Both the position numbers and the translations under genes were made by a program. From NCBI GenBank assembly GCA_944351345.1, contig CALVPO010000035.1, positions 1-13,513 on the forward strand: a DNA stretch of 13,513 bases, read 5' to 3'. This stretch comes from an uncultured Bacilli bacterium (GTDB lineage: Bacteria > Bacillota_I > Bacilli_A > RF39 > UBA660). Under the pieces are notes generated by a model. It was not told the origin of the DNA, did no database searches, and was given only the letters and a program-made list of their open reading frames with translations. Positions 12,519 through 13,513 of the stretch are shown here, piece by piece. Each line of letters starts with the position of its first letter. Position 1 is the first letter of the stretch.

Positions 12519-12791
12519 TCAAAACCAATATTCTTTCATTTTTTCTAAAAATGATTTTTCTACTGGATAAAGTTTATTATCGTAAATAATAGAATCTGTA
12601 CAACAAAAAGGACATAGTGCTGTTTCTTCATTATCAAGCCAATGTTCAATTAATTTTGGGTCAAATATTTTTAAGCAATAAAAACAGCCACATTTTTTTA
12701 CCTTTTGTAATTGCTCTCTATTATGAGTGCATAAAGTATGTGCTTTAACAACATCTTTTTCTAATTCATTTTTATCCATAAGTAAAAACAT
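12519..12791 (-). CDS. Small zinc-finger-like cytoplasmic protein
   Basis: The protein has 90 residues. A helical N-terminus with a hydrophilic D-K-N-E-L-E-K-D start (about 6-30) leads into K-C-G-C-F-Y-C (Cys34, Cys36, Cys39), then an I-F-D-P-x-x-I-E-x-W-L-D segment, then A-L-C-P-F-C-C (Cys60, Cys63, Cys64), and ends in Tyr-Trp-Phe. Cys36-x2-Cys39 with Cys60-x2-Cys63 forms a likely zinc ribbon. It matches a widespread small protein family often labelled only 'cytoplasmic protein', of unknown role. The start is uncertain: ATG at 12791 has AAGGA 6 bases upstream, while ATG at 12779 would give 86 residues. It ends with TGA and has its own terminator. Confidence 0.75.
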   Translation of the reverse strand: MFLLMDKNELEKDVVKAHTLCTHNREQLQKVKKCGCFYCLKIFDPKLIEHWLDNEETALCPFCCTDSIIYDNKLYPVEKSFLEKMKEYWF

Positions 12792-12954
12792 CCTTATTCC
12801 TTATGTAGTTTTTTATTTTATCAATATCTTCGCTAGAAATAGTGAAGTTCTTTTTTTATCATTCTTTCTTATAATGCAAAAAAAATCAACTTCTTTCAAC
12901 TTTTCCAAAAGAATCAATGTAATAATCAACTACTGCTATTAGTATACCATAAAT
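12772..12954 (-). pseudogene. Possible decayed gene tail, copy B
   Basis: Reading leftward, frame one gives G-I-L-I-A-V-V-D-Y-Y-I-D-S-F-G (about 12948-12904), frame two E-K-L-K-E-V-D-F-F-C-I-I-R-K-N-D, and frame three, after a 7-A run, F-T-I-S-S-E-D-I-D-K-I-K-N-Y-I-R-N-K, ending at a TAA at 12774-12772. Joined, they make one plausible protein end with two frameshifts. It shares Y-Y-I-D-S-F-G and the D-I-x-K-I-K-x-Y-I ending with copy A. The region also holds the 5' end of the zinc-finger gene. Confidence 0.35.
12941..12949 (-). promoter_or_regulatory. Possible extended -10 upstream of the zinc-finger gene
   Basis: TGG-TATACT on the minus strand (12949-12941) resembles an extended -10, but it would give a leader of about 140 bases running across the decayed gene tail. 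The -35 is poor. Confidence 0.3.
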
Positions 12955-12987
12955 TTAATCGAATTAAATAAACTTTCAGCATTTTTA

Positions 12988-13016
12988 TTCAAATATATTC
13001 CAAATGATGATATAAT
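12988..13016 (+). promoter_or_regulatory. Promoter of the orphan gene at 13043
   Basis: TTCAAA (12988-12993) is followed after 17 bases by TATAAT (13011-13016), preceded by TGA. The leader would be about 20 bases and holds the Shine-Dalgarno site. Confidence 0.6.
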
Positions 13017-13042
13017 ATTTTTAGTTTTGAGGAAGGTGGAGT

Positions 13043-13513
13043 ATGACTTTAGAGGAAAAAACTAAATTTATAATAGAAAGTAAAGAAAAAAATTATTTAT
13101 TTGTTTCACCTAAAACTATTCAAGGTGGTGCAACATTAGTTGGTAATTATGAAGCATTAGAATTATATGAAAGTATGGATGATAATACTTCAAAATTTGC
13201 AGAAAAAGAAATTGTTAATTTAATTTCAAACGCTAATTATAATAAGGAAGAGGCAAAGAGTTATTTAGATTTTAATTTGATTTTTTGTGGAGATTTTGAT
13301 GATTTGCCAAATAATATAGGAAGCCCTATTGAATTTATAATGAATAACAAAGAAAGAATAGTTGCAGTATATAAATATGTTAAAGATATCGAACAAAGAG
13401 AATTTTTTGTTGGATTTTCTCAAACTGAAACGATTTATAAATATGGTTATCTTTATTTAAATTTAGCAAAATTATTAGAAGAATTTAGTAAAAGTAATGT
13501 TAAATATGAAATA
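13043..13513 (+). CDS. Orphan protein, N-terminal part (runs off the window)
   Basis: An open frame from an ATG at 13043 runs without a stop to the window end, giving 157 residues of an unfinished protein. Upstream AGGTGGAG at 13034-13041 and a good extended -10 promoter support the start. There is no signal peptide or membrane span. Visible pieces are an acidic/basic first helix (M-T-L-E-E-K-T-K-F), Y-L-F-V-S-P-K-T-I-Q-G-G-A, an acidic stretch near residue 80 (C-G-D-F-D-D-L-P), a Y-K-Y-V-K-D-I-E-Q-R-E-F-F-V-G-F-S-Q strand pair, and a helix with L-A-K-L-L-E-E-F. No family is recognised. Confidence 0.7.
   Translation, partial: MTLEEKTKFIIESKEKNYLFVSPKTIQGGATLVGNYEALELYESMDDNTSKFAEKEIVNLISNANYNKEEAKSYLDFNLIFCGDFDDLPNNIGSPIEFIMNNKERIVAVYKYVKDIEQREFFVGFSQTETIYKYGYLYLNLAKLLEEFSKSNVKYEI

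Noticed and set aside
12727..12942. Rightward 71-codon frame over the zinc-finger gene start.
   Set aside because: It has no Shine-Dalgarno site and is explained by the leftward gene and decayed tail on the other strand.
10607..13042. Mobile-element origin of the accessory stretch.
   Set aside because: No transposase, integrase, terminal inverted repeats, tRNA or target duplication is visible; only the two similar gene remnants hint at rearrangement.
1..13513. Genetic code 4 (TGA as tryptophan), considered because of the extreme AT content.
   Set aside because: TGG is used for Trp throughout, and the zinc-finger gene ends at TGA right after its family-like Tyr-Trp-Phe end.

Overview
The window is very AT-rich on both strands, with strong Shine-Dalgarno sites (AAGGAGG, or the extended form GGTGAT), consensus SigA-type promoters and hairpin plus T-run terminators. 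It carries yqfC and yqfD, which are sporulation genes of endospore-forming Firmicutes. TGG is used for tryptophan, and the small zinc-finger gene at 12.5 kb ends at TGA just after its Tyr-Trp-Phe end, so TGA reads as stop (standard bacterial code). The best guess is an AT-rich Firmicute of the spore-forming Bacilli/Clostridia type, probably an uncultured host-associated lineage. The genus cannot be named from this sequence. || Layout: 0.2-0.8 kb (+) holds a small helix-turn-helix protein and a cold-shock protein. 0.9-3.4 kb (-) holds yqfC, yqfD and a ribokinase with its own promoter. 3.5-5.0 kb (+) holds a DUF1292 protein overlapping a membrane-tethered lytic-transglycosylase-like protein; these converge on a bidirectional terminator with a membrane J-domain protein (-, 5.0-5.8 kb). 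5.9-8.3 kb (-) is a two-gene unit: a protein-kinase-fold protein followed by a radical SAM/SPASM protein fused to two MazG-like repeats. 8.4-10.6 kb (+) holds a DedA-family membrane protein and three small membrane proteins, the last of DUF3592 type. 10.6-13.0 kb is accessory in character: a protein with two nucleoside-2-deoxyribosyltransferase-like halves (-), a divergent orphan gene (+), a small zinc-finger protein (-), and two decayed gene tails that resemble each other. A further orphan gene starts at 13043 and runs off the end. || Working picture: most of the window is ordinary chromosome (sporulation, cold shock, sugar kinase, envelope). The strongest candidates for something undescribed are the kinase plus radical SAM-MazG pair, whose fusion joins SAM radical chemistry to a nucleotide-pyrophosphohydrolase fold, and the duplicated deoxyribosyltransferase-like protein, in which only the second half keeps the expected glutamate. 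The paired gene remnants around that second gene suggest a gene-turnover site. No tRNA, rRNA, CRISPR array, insertion sequence or integrase was seen.
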